Of a stretch of DNA of 64,000 nt, positions 23,305 to 34,370 are shown in pieces. The DNA is from Epiperipatus broadwayi (lineage: Eukaryota; Onychophora; Udeonychophora; Euonychophora; Peripatidae). Both the position numbers and the translations under genes were made by a program. The stretch covers positions 2,294,001 to 2,358,000 of the forward strand of contig JAQFVV010000056.1 of assembly GCA_028023455.1 (NCBI GenBank), written 5' to 3'. How positions within the stretch are numbered: position 1 is the stretch's first letter; every line of letters starts with the position of its first letter. The notes under the pieces are model-generated. The model did not search any database and was not told the DNA's origin. It saw nothing but the letters and a program-made list of their open reading frames with translations.

Positions 23305-23745
23305 TGTTGGATCTTAGGATCTAATGCAACCCTCCAGCAGCCACCTTTTATCTTTACTTAACTAGATAGCACTAGATGGGGATTTTATGTGCAAGCCTTC
23401 TGGCATCCATTGATTACTCTGGCTTGCACTGAGTGGCAATATGTGTTAGAGTGTTTTAATAACAGTTAACAGCAAGCATAAGAAATGGTGATCGTGTGAT
23501 ATTTATTGGCTTAAAGTCAATCCTGCCTAGTAATGGCTATGGTTTTTAAAGAACCAAAGACACCAAAATGTATGGGTACTGAACTGCATTCAGACCTAAA
23601 TGATTATATAAGGTGGTGAGCTTGGATTGAAAATATATTTTCAATTTAAGTCTCATAGTTTTGTAGTTAAGTAGAGATAAAAGGTGGCTGCTGGAGGGTT
23701 GCATTAGATCCTAAGATCTAGGTCCATTGCTGTCAGACTGAAGGC

Positions 23746-23786
23746 TCCTCACCGATGAAGGCCACAAGCCAGAATTCGTCTGAGGA
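23746..23786 (+). ncRNA. Hammerhead ribozyme, right arm, with core mutations
   Basis: Stem I TCCTCA (23,746-23,751) pairs perfectly with TGAGGA (23,781-23,786). The core reads CCGATGA (U to C). Stem II AGGC-CACAA-GCCA has three pairs plus an A/A. GAATT replaces GAAAC, destroying the two-pair stem III, followed by CGTC. It is clearly homologous to the other two but probably inactive. Confidence 0.8.
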
Positions 23787-23939
23787 TGTTGGATGAGTAG
23801 GCACTAGATGGGGATTTTATGCAAAAGCCTTCTGGCATCCATTGATTACTCTGGCTTACACTGAGTGGCAATACGTATAAAGAGTTTTGCCTGTTTTAAT
23901 AACAGGAAGAGCAAGCATAAGAAATGGTGATCATGTGGC

Positions 23940-23950
23940 ATTCTTATAAG
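23940..23950. repeat. Right target-site duplication of the ribozyme palindrome
   Basis: Exact copy of the 11-mer at 22,633-22,643, directly after the right end of the inserted unit. Confidence 0.65.
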
Positions 23951-24840
23951 ATAGCGACTCATAACAGCTTCAGACTAAATTGGAGCCATGCAAGAAAGAG
24001 AATCACAAATCCTGATTGATTGAACTGTAGCAAAAGACCAGTCTCAGTATTTGTAATGTATTTTGTCAAAGAATGCTGGGGGTTTCCTTTTTTATATTTT
24101 TTTATTAATATATTTGTGGAATTTTATATTAAAGACCATTTGCATATTTTCTTATTTTAATTTCAATTATCTTTTATGTGACTGTATTCATTTATCTACT
24201 GTTTCTATGTATTTCCTATGCTGCAGCACTTGATATTCCGTTAACACTCCCAAGTAATACTCTTACCATTTTTACTCCTAACAGTGTCAGACTGGAACTA
24301 TATGTTTTCTTATATCTTAATATTTAAATAAGGCACCAATTATGCCTGTTACTTAATGGTTTATTTTCATTACTAAAAATTTTTCACTGTTCTTACTCCA
24401 ACCTGCTGAAACATGCAATTATATGATTATTTAGATTTTTGTAAATTTTAAAATATTTAACTTTTTAGTTTACTTGCACTGTTTCACCAAATTGAAGTGT
24501 TATGCACATCATTATCTATGTGTGTAACTTTACTAAAATTTGTGTGTAACATTAAATGTTGGCAAATAAAAGAAAAATGAAGCACACATACATGTAAGCA
24601 TATTTACACCATTTCGTATTTGCCTAGTTACATAAAAAATAAAACAAACTTACATACTTTTGAGCTTGGAGTAAAGTGATCAGGTTATTTCTGAACACTG
24701 ATATATGTGCACAAAAAAGAAAAGAAACACCCAATAGTATTCTATTATTTAACACTATATTAGTCTAATCCCTAGTCATATTGATTATTAATCTCCTTTT
24801 GTGTACTGATCATGGTCCATTTTTTTTAATTTTCTAATGT
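23951..24840. other. AT-rich spacer without recognisable gene
   Basis: No coding or structured repeat is recognised between the ribozyme palindrome and the second gypsy fragment. Confidence 0.4.
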
Positions 24841-25556
24841 TGCCCTCTAGGGTCATCCATGGTAGGGTCTTAGGCCTTCTATTAGAAGGGCATTTCACCA
24901 CACTTTTTGGTAATTGTGTACAATCCATCAAACAACGGAAGGAATTTCTTATATTCATTGTTTAGAATTTTGCTAGTTTGGCTTGTGTAGATTCATATTT
25001 GGTCTCCCTGCTTGAATGTTTGTGGCTTGGGTGGTCTCAGCCTCATTCTACATCCAGCCATTCGTGCTAACCATAGTCTTGCCTCTGCTTGGACATGTCC
25101 TTGTCGATTGTTTCCTTTTGTTTTGGTAATTTTGTTTTTGTGAAGCTTGTATCTTATTGACCAAAATGCAGTCATATTGAGCTAAACCTGGTAATCTCAT
25201 TGGTTGCTGTATTAATGTACTTTATGATTTGTTAGGTCTTTCTGACCCATCCTTTGTGGTTATTCCCCATGTAGGTCATGAATAGTCTATTCGGCTGTCT
25301 CATGACTTTTGCATGGATTGGCTTGAGGGTTTCGACTAGATGTTAAAATATCTAAGTTGTTTTACCTTATCCCCTTTCCATTTGTTAGATGTGAATGCTG
25401 ACCCATGATCGGATTGTAGTATTTATGGTTTGCCTATTTGGACAAATTGTTTTTGCTGCACTATCATGATGGTGCTTTGAGGATCTGCCTGACAGACTTA
25501 GTAGGCTGTGACATATTTTGAAAATATATTATACACCACTAAGAGTAATCTAAACC
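24840..25556 (-). pseudogene. Ty3/gypsy copy 2, integrase part (3' side of nested insertion)
   Basis: On the minus strand near 25,430-25,390 the frame reads QSDHGSAFTSNKWK, the integrase core motif, closely like SDHGTAFTSKEW in copy 1. At 25,175-24,993 the frame contains QAEARLWLARMAGCRMRLRP followed by a QGDQI box, as in the integrase C-terminal region. The plus strand gaaaatatattatacaccac near 25,515 aligns with copy 1 near 13,425. The fragment is cut at 25,556 by a PLE and resumes at 28,056. Confidence 0.8.
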
Positions 25557-25638
25557 TATATGTAATAAGATAAGATATTTTACAGTAATATCTCCACACT
25601 AAAAGTCAATATATTTATTTATATTATTCTATTTATTT

Positions 25639-25688
25639 CTATACTTAGTGCTTTCGAAGGAACGAGGCCTTCATTTTTAAAGGTATAG
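25639..25688 (-). ncRNA. Hammerhead-like motif of family-A PLE (copy 2)
   Basis: On the minus strand CTATAC (25,688-25,683) pairs with GTATAG (25,644-25,639). GAAGG and CCTTC form a five-pair stem II followed directly by GAAA. AG-CA-CU then gives a two-pair stem III and a CUA cleavage triplet. The CUGANGA box is replaced by a longer A-rich segment ending ATGAAGG. The architecture matches the clear ribozymes at 22.7-23.8 kb apart from this box, so catalytic activity is doubtful. Confidence 0.45.
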
Positions 25689-25798
25689 ATATAGTTCTAA
25701 TAACGATGTTCAATTTATTTATTTATTTAAAACCAACAGATGCAAATTATTTAAATCAGGTCTGCCATTTCTTCCAGATTGTGTAAAACATGTCTCTT

Positions 25799-26305
25799 TT
25801 ATTTAACGAGGTTGCATCTAAATGAAATGAAATAGGCCTCTTTAATTTTTCTTCTCATCTCATGTCGCTCACTGCACATCACTTGCGCATTGTCCGGTAT
25901 ACATGAGTGGTCCATATTGGTTTTATGCTGCGCAAAAATGGAAAAGTGGGAAGGATCTGTGAGCGCTTTATTGTACGCATATTTATGTTGTAGCAACCTC
26001 GTATGAACAGAAGCTTTAGTTTCCCCATAATATGCAGCATGACAATTTTTTGCTGGGCAAATTATTTTATATACGGCCTGCTGGGTATTTATTGGAGGTA
26101 GTTTATCTTTGGTATTGTTGATACATCTATTGAAATTAAGAGGGGATCTGTAACATATACTAAAGTCTTTGCAAAAAATTGTTTGTAAATTTGTATATAT
26201 GTTTTTAATGTTTGGTAATAAAATCCTGGTTTTGTTCAGCCTATCCCACAGATTAGTAGGGTCTTTAAACTGCCTGATTATCTTGTCTATTGTTATATTT
26301 GGCAT
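25799..26305 (-). CDS. PLE GIY-YIG endonuclease domain (family A copy 2)
   Basis: 168 codons are open on the minus strand. The GIY-YIG module spans AVYKIICPAKNCHAAYYGET (about residues 79-98; YKI and YYGET stand for GIY and YIG), followed by ASVHTRLLQHKYAYN with the catalytic Arg. A Cys pair (CPAKNC) precedes it, as in PLEs. The domain nicks target DNA for target-primed reverse transcription. It follows the RT in another frame (a shift near 26,350) and ends before the 3' terminal repeat, with ERHEMRRKIKEAYFI near its end. Confidence 0.88.
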   Translation of the reverse strand: MPNITIDKIIRQFKDPTNLWDRLNKTRILLPNIKNIYTNLQTIFCKDFSICYRSPLNFNRCINNTKDKLPPINTQQAVYKIICPAKNCHAAYYGETKASVHTRLLQHKYAYNKALTDPSHFSIFAQHKTNMDHSCIPDNAQVMCSERHEMRRKIKEAYFISFRCNLVK

Positions 26306-26358
26306 TTATCAAATCATCTCTAAAACTTTGAATATTCATATTCTTATCAGCCTCAAAA

Positions 26359-26802
26359 CTACACAATCTGGCATTTCTTTTCAAAAAATATTTTTAGGCC
26401 TGCCAGCTTGTACATATTAGGTGTATTAGATTGATGATGAATATGGCCTCTTATATTAATAGGTTTAATCAACATTTTATACTGGAAGCGTTGATCTTCA
26501 ATTCTCACCTGCAAATCCAAATATTTAATACATCCACCAATTTCCTTGTGTGCTATATCAACTGTAAATCCTGAGGCAGTTTTCAATTGTGTAATTATAT
26601 CTTCCAAAGTATCCTCTGATGCCACCATGAAAATGTCATCCACGTAGCGGGTGTAAATTATTAGGTCACTACTTAAATGTCTGGGAATAATTATTTGCTC
26701 ATATGCATTAAGAACAATGCTAGCTACTATCCCACTCAGTGGAAGACCCATAGGCCAACCACGGCTCATGTAGTACCATTCTTGGTTGAAAACTGCATAC
26801 AT
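26359..26802 (-). CDS. PLE reverse transcriptase, catalytic half (family A copy 2)
   Basis: 147 codons are open on the minus strand. GWPMGLPLSGIVASIVLNAY is RT motif B region. TRYVDDIFMVASEDTLEDII holds the catalytic YVDD (codons at 26,635-26,646). GGCIKYLDLQVRIEDQRFQY is the conserved FLDL-type segment downstream. These are characteristic of Penelope RTs, which are related to telomerase. The N-terminal half lies in the next frame upstream and is separated by a stop or frameshift near 26,810. Confidence 0.92.
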   Translation of the reverse strand: MYAVFNQEWYYMSRGWPMGLPLSGIVASIVLNAYEQIIIPRHLSSDLIIYTRYVDDIFMVASEDTLEDIITQLKTASGFTVDIAHKEIGGCIKYLDLQVRIEDQRFQYKMLIKPINIRGHIHHQSNTPNMYKLAGLKIFFEKKCQIV

Positions 26803-26842
26803 ATTTTTATCTAGCCATCAGAACTGCCTCCTCAAACTGTAC

Positions 26843-27437
26843 TCATTGTTGATTCATGCCATGTCTTATTAACTCTTCTTTTACAATAGTTATAGATTTT
26901 AATCTATCAATTGAGCCATAAAGTTCTGTAATGTCTAACGCAACCATATGTGTATCTTGTGTTGGAGAAACATTGTTCAGCTTGTCTACAAATTCAAAAG
27001 ATAAGTTTATTGCAAACTCTCCAAAACTTAATGTCTGTATGAGCCAATTATTTATGAGTTTGGCTGCCTTATGGCAATGAACTCCACCGAAATCAATCAT
27101 TAGATGCAATGGTACGCTGTCTTTATGTGTTTTAGCATTAGAAAACATTCTAGGGGGTGTGGTAGAAGGATATATTTGGTAGTTCTGGCCTAGAGAATGC
27201 CTTAGCTCTGAATGGTCTAAGCACCACCGAAACAAATTTGTCATTGTTCAGTCTAAAATTGATATCAGGTACTTTAATGACTTTTAGGTTTTCGATTTGA
27301 TGTTGGATTTTCTTCCTATATTCCACTGTAGTCATCATCACAAATCTGTTGACCGTATCTTCTCTCGTGCATGTTATATTATTCTGTGTCAAAAATTTTG
27401 TGTTGTGGCTATGTTGTACTTCCATTTCTCCTGCCAT
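26843..27437 (-). pseudogene. PLE reverse transcriptase, N-terminal half (family A copy 2)
   Basis: Two overlapping minus-strand frames (27,437-27,150 and 27,244-26,843). The second contains NAKTHKDSVPLHLMIDFGG, the KTHK-PLR signature of Penelope RTs, then TQDTHMVALDITELYGSIDR, motif A with the first catalytic Asp region. A one-base shift near 27,200 joins the frames. The first frame supplies the fingers/upstream part (NNITCTREDTVNRFVMMTTV). Confidence 0.85.
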
Positions 27438-27439
27438 GG

Positions 27440-27955
27440 CTGCATTGCTTTATAATGTATACATTTAGCAATTTTAGATATGTATGTGTCTTTTAAAGGA
27501 TGGTTGGACAAGCTTGCTTCAACATCTGCGATCAATTCCATCTTAGGAAAGTCTCCATCCACATCCGACGAATTTAGGGCCTTTTTCCAGCACAGCTTTT
27601 ACAGACATAGGAATGTTGATCTTGGTTAGATTTACATAACCAAACTTTTTCTCCAATCCGTTCCTCATCTTATTGCTTTTCTCAACAATGTATTGAGGTA
27701 GTTCTCCAATGTTGAGAATTGTGCTCTTATTATTTGCAGATTACATCTTCTTTCTACATTCCAGGATAACTCTGCTTAATATTAAAGCTTGAACATTTTT
27801 AGTAATAGCCTCTCTGTTGTGTATTGAACAATTTAATTTCACATTGCAAAATTTTGGGAAAACTTTATGTTCCCTACATTTAACAAGAAAATCCAATCTT
27901 GCCTTATATTTGCATACTTCTATAAAAGATTTTAACGTAAATTTATTCCGAATTG
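27440..27955 (-). pseudogene. PLE N-terminal region (family A copy 2)
   Basis: Broken minus-strand frames read CNVKLNCSIHNREAITKNVQ near 27,850-27,790 and VEKSNKMRNGLEKKFGYVNL near 27,700-27,640, upstream of the RT in the same orientation. Basic, helical N-terminal regions of this sort precede the RT core in PLEs. Exact domain limits are not visible and stops are present. Confidence 0.6.
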
Positions 27956-28055
27956 TAGGTTCCTACCGCTTTTATAAATGTAACTATTAAATAACTAAAT
28001 GTGTGGTTTATATATGTAATAAGATAAGATATTTTATGGTAATATCTCCACACTA

Positions 28056-28558
28056 GTCTATTGCCAATATTTTGTTTGGACTTTACTAATCTTAGTGGGT
28101 TACAAGCCATTCTCTCATTCTTTTAGGCACCAGGATTTTTCATTTGTTGCTGTGTAGTGTTTGGAGTAATAGTATCCTTTATTTGATATCTTTGGTCTTC
28201 TGCTTTCTGGTGATCCTTGTGGTCAGTGAGCTCTTTAATTTTAGCCTTTGCATTATTGGCTCATACTTGGGGTCAGCTTCTTATTGTTGCTGAAGTCCTG
28301 GATCTCTTGTGGTCACCAGAGTTGTGACCTGTAAGTTATCTATTATCAGTTTCTGAGTTTGAACCTTAACTGGATGGTGGCTCAAGATGTCAGCTATGAT
28401 GTTTTCTGGTCCTGGGCTGTAGAGCACTTGGTAATTAAATTTTTGTAAAAACAAGCTCCACTGGATGAAACAGTTGTTTGGTAAATATCCCTTGTTGTGG
28501 AACTCCAGACAGCAATTGTCTGTGATGATGATCACTTTGGTTTGCAGGAGGAATTGCA
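28056..28558 (-). pseudogene. Ty3/gypsy copy 2, RNase H and integrase start (5' side of nested insertion)
   Basis: The minus-strand frame 28,559-28,281 reads IITDNCCLEFHNKGYLPNN, then FIQWSLFLQKFNYQVLYSPG, then IIADILSHHP: the same RNase H landmarks as in copy 1 (ITDHRCLEF, RLVRWSLVLQRF, VADILSRHP). Broken integrase sequence follows to 28,056. The element stops abruptly at about 28,558, so RT, protease and gag are missing here. Confidence 0.85.
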
Positions 28559-28559
28559 T

Positions 28560-31500
28560 AAATTTATATTATTAGTGTGTGTCGAATAACAGTACAATGA
28601 GTGCTGTGTCCCGGCTTTCAACTAGTGATCAGCAATGTTAACTTGGTTTCGTACACAGAGACCAACTTACATAAAATAGCTAATATACTGTAACGGGATA
28701 TATATATGCGTTACATTCAAATTTTAATAGTAACTTTTTTTTATCTAATACGGAATTAAAAACAAACTGTCAAAATGCACAAATAATGAATTATTAATTT
28801 ATTAATATGTTAGATTGATTTAAATATTAAAATAAGCTTTAAAAAAATAAAAAAATTATAGAATCGAAACAAAGATTCTAATCTTTAAATAAAGTATAAA
28901 ATAAAAACCTTTTTAATAATAGCGAAGATTTTTTTAATTATAAAAAAAATTACAAACAGATCCTTAAGGTAAAATCACAATTAAAGAAATGATTACGAAA
29001 TAGATAAGAGTTCCTGCCCAGACCTCAGTGGAAAAATTTACTTAACCATAAACCCAAAATCTACTTGACCACAAACTGAATTAACCAATAAAATAGAGAT
29101 ATGGAATATGTTTGATGAATCCTGCATTCCAGAGATAAGGTACCAGAGTACTATAAAAAGAAATCCAAACGAAATAATTGGAGAATCAGAAAATTTAAGT
29201 TTTGAATTCATCTGAAAAAACAATTTTAAAAGTTATTGCCGTCACCAAAAAAAAAAATGTAATTAGCTTCATCGTGCTTCCTTCGGTGCGGCCGGCCGAT
29301 GGCAGCTTTCATCTCCACAGATCCCAGGCTCAAACCACTGGTACCGTCTTCAGAAAACATCGTAAATGCGTCTTCATAAATCGTCATTGCCCACAAGAAA
29401 TGGATCTTGTATAAATTTATAAATGAAACATAAACTCTCTTAAGTTTAAAATCTTCAAACTTTGTGTTTTTAAAATGAACTATAGACTTTCTTTCTGAGC
29501 AAAGCTGAACTTTTATCTTTCTATAAGCTTTGCGATTTTAAACTTAGCTAAAGTTTTCAACGTAATCTTTTTAAAAAAATTGTATTTTATTTTTGTTTAT
29601 TCATGTTTAATATCTGTTTGTAATAGTGCGGGGGTTTGCTATTGCAAACGAATGTAAAGATAGAAAACACATTGTTATTTGTGCATTATTAAATTTTAAA
29701 AAATAGGTTAAAAATAGTATTTCTGGAAAGAAAATAAGTTAAATATAATGCTCATTTTAAAAGGATTTTAAAACTAAACTAAATATTTTCTTTTTATTAA
29801 ATTAATAAAATGATTTAAATGTTAGTTGAGTATATATGGCTGCTAGATTAGTTTAAATATATTAGTTTAAAGAGGATTTGATTTCGGACTATTTGTTTGT
29901 AGTTGTGTCAATGCTGGTGGAGAGATATATGGACGTTTATATCAATGTAATGTGAAGTGTGTTAGCTCCTAGGGCAATGAGTCCAACTGAATGCCTGACC
30001 CCAAAGAGGCAGTCATACCGTTGAAATGGATGCAGATGTATTTCCTGCGCCATTGACCCATTCCAGCTCTATGGATTTTGGACGATAAGCCGTCAAGATA
30101 AGACCGCTCTCCCATCAATATGTAGCGTTTCTTTTTATTATTTTATATGCATGTTTCCTTCGCCCAACAGATGCACATTCCTGCGGGACGAAGGCCATGT
30201 CTTCTCCAATAATATCACGCTGTTCAGACGCACATTCCTGTCGACGTGATTCTATGCTAACATGTTCACATTGCATTGGTTGCTGATATATATCTGGAAG
30301 CGAGTATTGGTGTGGCTGCGGATTTTTAGTCTGGAGTCAAGTGATTTGAAAATTTGTGAGTGCATCTAGGTAGCTCATCTATACTCAACATTCTAAAATT
30401 AAAGTTAAAAACAAATAAAATAATAATGGAACAGAATAAAACATAAATTTCTTATGTTATAAAAATTAATTTTTTAACGTATTAATACTCAGTGATCGCT
30501 TTTTTTTATTCTTTATTAGTAAAAAATATATTTTAATTAAATATATAAGTTTCTGTGTCTACTTGGGCTGACAGCCGTGATCTTAACAGCGCGTATCTGT
30601 CGACTTTATAAATTTTCTAGGTTCAAAGTAGCCTAGTGGCGCTCTGTCTGCAGATGCGGTAAGACTGGATATTTCATCACCATCCCTGACCGTTATAATA
30701 CAATATCATATGGAGAACTAACTACATTATTTTTGGAGATCTTAATATCCTATGACTCCCGAGTACCAAAATTAAATGAAGTTATTAAGTTCACATACCT
30801 GCGACAGGTATCTATTTATTTTCCGCGAAAGCCCAGTTGGGTATTGTAAAATAATAAAAGATCAGTACGATCTGTTTAAGCTCCTAATCGGCTAGATTAC
30901 CTACAGGCGCCGATAACCTGGGGTATTCTATCCTTTTGAACATACACCCGCAAGCCACTGTAGCAGGAAAAAGACTACGAGAGTCTTTTGTTTTTATACC
31001 TGTCGCGTCTTGGTCTCGTTTTCTTTCTATTTCTGGAGTAGTTTGTAACCCGTATCTATCAGACATTAGATCCAGATTCCACTGACTTGTTTTGTTCTAT
31101 ATACACTAGTTTTAGTTAAGAAATCAGCTTGGCAATCTATAACCGTTATCAATTGTTATTACTCTATATACATATATAACAATGAGCATTGTAAATTTTA
31201 AATAATACATTGGATAAATCAGATTAATATTTTTTTTTGAAGAGCATAGTTTATAATTTTCTGATGAATATAAATGAAGAGTACATATTTTAAATGGAGC
31301 GTAGTGAGGAGCTTTAAAAATAAACCTTTTGAAGAGCAAACATATTTTGATAACTTTGAGCAAACATATTGGAGATAGTCTTTATTTTTTTTAAATAATG
31401 CACACAATAATTATTTTATAAAACTAGCATTTGTGAAATATGTTGACAAATAAAACAGATTCTTGAAAAAATGAACAACAATAAATAAAATTCATACCTT

Positions 31501-34370
31501 CTTTGAAATAAAACATTTCATAAATAATATAGCATGCTTAATAAATAAAAGTTTTGTTACTAGTATGTATACAGATTAAATAAGAATGAAGTCAAATGCC
31601 GGTTATAGTTTTCCTTTCAAAAATTATTTTAGCATAACTTTACTTTGAATAATACAAATATTTTCACTATAACATTTAGCAATATAAACTTCATTTATAG
31701 TAACATGCATAAATAATGTCTCTTATTAATATATTTTGTTGTGAATAGTTTATAATATTTTTTAAAAATATAGCATTTTTCAAATTTTTATGAATGAAGA
31801 AACAAATGTCTCCTTCTTTGAAATAATTCTAATGCGATTATACATTTAAAATGAGCATTCATAAATATATAGATGAATAACTTGTTAATGACTATGAATA
31901 GACAGACGTTCATTCGTTAGTAATTAATATTTTGAATTTATTTATCGCTTGAATTTTATGATTAAGCACTTATAACAACAAGGAAATTAAATTAATAAGT
32001 TTAAAAATTATTAAAATACACTTATACAAGATTGTTTTTAAGTTAATACTATCTTACATTAGTAACTATGACATGACTAATAAATTACAGATGCACTTTA
32101 ATTATTATTATTGCAATAATTTATTGCACAAAAAATAAACTATAATTTTTTTTAACATATATTACTATAAAACTCAACCTACAGTTCTGCAGCAAGAACT
32201 GAAGGTCACAATATAAAAGCAAAAATGGGGATCCTTTAATATTTGACTTAGTAAATTAGATAGATATTGTACGCGATAAAATATTTAATGTACAAAATTA
32301 TAGATATGTAATCGTAATTCTAATACTGAAATACATATACTTATGAAATAAGTAATTATTGTAAGATAATGTAATATTTCAAGACAAAAAAAAAATCGAT
32401 TTTCATCAATTGTTTTTTTTATAATCAAAATTGTAAAAACTTTATTCTTTTGTTGTATGAAATATTTCTAAAATCAAATAAAAGTATTTATGCAGTAATA
32501 ATAATAATAAAAAAAACAACAACAAACAAACAAACAAAAAAAAAAACTGGGAAATTTATTCTTTTTCCAAAAAACAAATAAAAGCTTGGAAGACTTGACA
32601 ACTTTCCCCTTCTGAAGCTGGAAAGCAAATTGAGGATTTTTTCTCAGTATTCTATTAATAGAAAAAGCATGTGCTCTGCAGCTGCCACCTAAAGAAAATT
32701 ACTAAAAATACAAAGTACCGTAAATATATTAATTAATAAATCTCTAAAAACTATGAGATTCAAGACAAATTATAGACAGATTAAATATCAAAATTTTCAC
32801 AGATGCAAACAATGTAAAACTTGTCACATAACTTTGCCACTATAAGGCACTTCGGGAGAAGAAACCGAAAGGTTAATAAAATGTAATTATAATCATATTA
32901 TTGTTTTCTTTAAGTCTATAACTATTAACTAAATACACTGGTCTTTCATTATATCTTCTATAGACACGAAGATCATTTTCTTAGTAGCTATTTTTATTCG
33001 TTATATTATAATGTTTAATATAACAACATCAAGTTCTATATTATAAACTAATGACTTAATGCATTCATACTCAAAGACTAATTATAGGAACTTTGCTTTA
33101 TTATCTAACAATAAGATGCTAAATATCTTAGGAAAACTTAATAGCCACAAAAGTCCAGAAAATATTTAAAAATAAGTAAAACATATATGTATTGTACCAG
33201 TCAAAACATGTTTATCCATCTAATATGAGCTGGAACTCACAAAATGTACTTGGAACCCAGTCCAACCTGAGATTTAGATTCGGGACCAACCTGAATTCGA
33301 ACCCATTCCCCAAGGTCCAAATCAAACACCTAATGGATAACATAACAATGATGGCACATGAGAATTAATTCTTAAGTCTGGCCCCCTAGCAGAGCAGAGA
33401 AGATGATGAGACTCAAGGATTTAAATATATATATATATATATTAACCACTTTAAATACTAGAGATGTTCCCATGATAAAATTTAATATATTTAATTAATA
33501 GGAGGCTTTACTAATGAATAGCTATGATTAGTTAATGAATTGGATTGATTTAATAATGAAACAGAAACTGATATATGATGAATTAGTAATATATTTATTG
33601 ACAATTACATATATATCTCAACATAACCCATTATTTAGCGTAGGAAAATGCGTGCAGGCATTTTCATTTACTGACTAAGCAACATTAATCTAGGCAATTG
33701 TACAACAATCATTGATATGGTAAAATAAGTTTGTGGCTATTATTTAATGGAGCCAAATATTATACTATATAATATATATCTACATTCCACTTAATTATGC
33801 CATTTCATAATCAATTCGAGTGGCTATTATACATGTAATCAAACCAAATCTGGAGTGAAACTTAATAATACATCCGATTATGACAAATTTATATATTTAA
33901 TATGGGTGTATAAAGCATCCCAGATAGCTTTAGATCGAACGGGTTTTCAAGAATGCTTCGGCTCAATGCCGAAGACTGCATATTAGGGAGGTATGCACAG
34001 GTAAATACAATAATAATGTTGCTCTGCAGATGGAAGAATAGATTTTAGGATTTTCGTGACCAACACCGGTTTTCCCAATGACCGATCGTCATGCTGCTAA
34101 ATGGGAACCTTGATTTGGTTTATAAGAGGCAGGGACTTACGTGCTAACCTGACCCTTAGCTCAGGTTTAGCTACTGCACTACCTTAAGAGAGGAAGATGG
34201 GCTGTCTTAACCGTGGCTCCATCTTAATATATATCAAAACAGCAAAACAAAATATTGAGAAATTTCACATCCGCCAAGCTGAAGTATATTATAAATTAAA
34301 TACCATATCACACATGAACCCTAGTTTATCAGCTTGATCAAAAGAGCCAACTCTCCTGTAGCATGAGAAA
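28560..34370. other. Long AT-rich region without recognisable gene
   Basis: Nothing coding is supported. GC-richer islands lie at about 29,260-29,410, 29,930-30,350, 30,560-30,700, 30,870-31,090, 33,190-33,410 and 33,930-34,220; these may be worn repeat fragments. The 33,190 block resembles 600-720. There is a perfect seven-pair hairpin (cttcggc-tcaat-gccgaag) at 33,957-33,975, and low-complexity runs at 32,496-32,550 (aat/aac/aaac) and 33,425-33,442 (at). No RNA gene is recognised. Confidence 0.35.

Larger units (their letters stand above)
22644..23939. mobile_element. Palindromic insertion carrying hammerhead ribozymes (family C)
   Basis: The left arm (22,647-about 23,232) pairs with the right arm (about 23,316-23,897) as an imperfect inverted repeat of nearly 590 bp. 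The unpaired centre is about 83 bp. The right side continues 42 bp beyond the arms (23,898-23,939). Exact 11-bp direct repeats flank the unit. There is no protein-coding capacity. Each arm contains a hammerhead ribozyme and so does the centre, so the monomer is a short non-coding retroelement such as a PLE terminal unit or a metazoan retrozyme. The two plus-strand ribozymes have cleavage sites 482 bp apart. Confidence 0.8.
25557..28055 (-). mobile_element. Penelope-like element, family A copy 2, nearly complete
   Basis: A PLE on the minus strand flanked by a 45-46 bp terminal direct repeat (25,557-25,602 and 28,010-28,055, two mismatches). Inside are an N-terminal region (about 27,955-27,440), RT (27,437-26,359) and GIY-YIG endonuclease (26,305-25,799). 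It interrupts the integrase of a gypsy element: the gypsy homology stops at 25,556 and resumes at 28,056 at nearly the same point in copy 1 (about 13,466 and 13,481). A few frameshifts separate its reading frames. Confidence 0.9.

Noticed and set aside
25799-26305. Group I intron-type GIY-YIG homing endonuclease
   Set aside because: The domain follows a Penelope RT with KTHK and YVDD motifs in the same orientation, so it is the PLE endonuclease.
33957-33975. Perfect short hairpin as a terminator or RNA element
   Set aside because: Seven pairs with a five-base loop, with no T-run or associated gene; likely chance or part of an old repeat.
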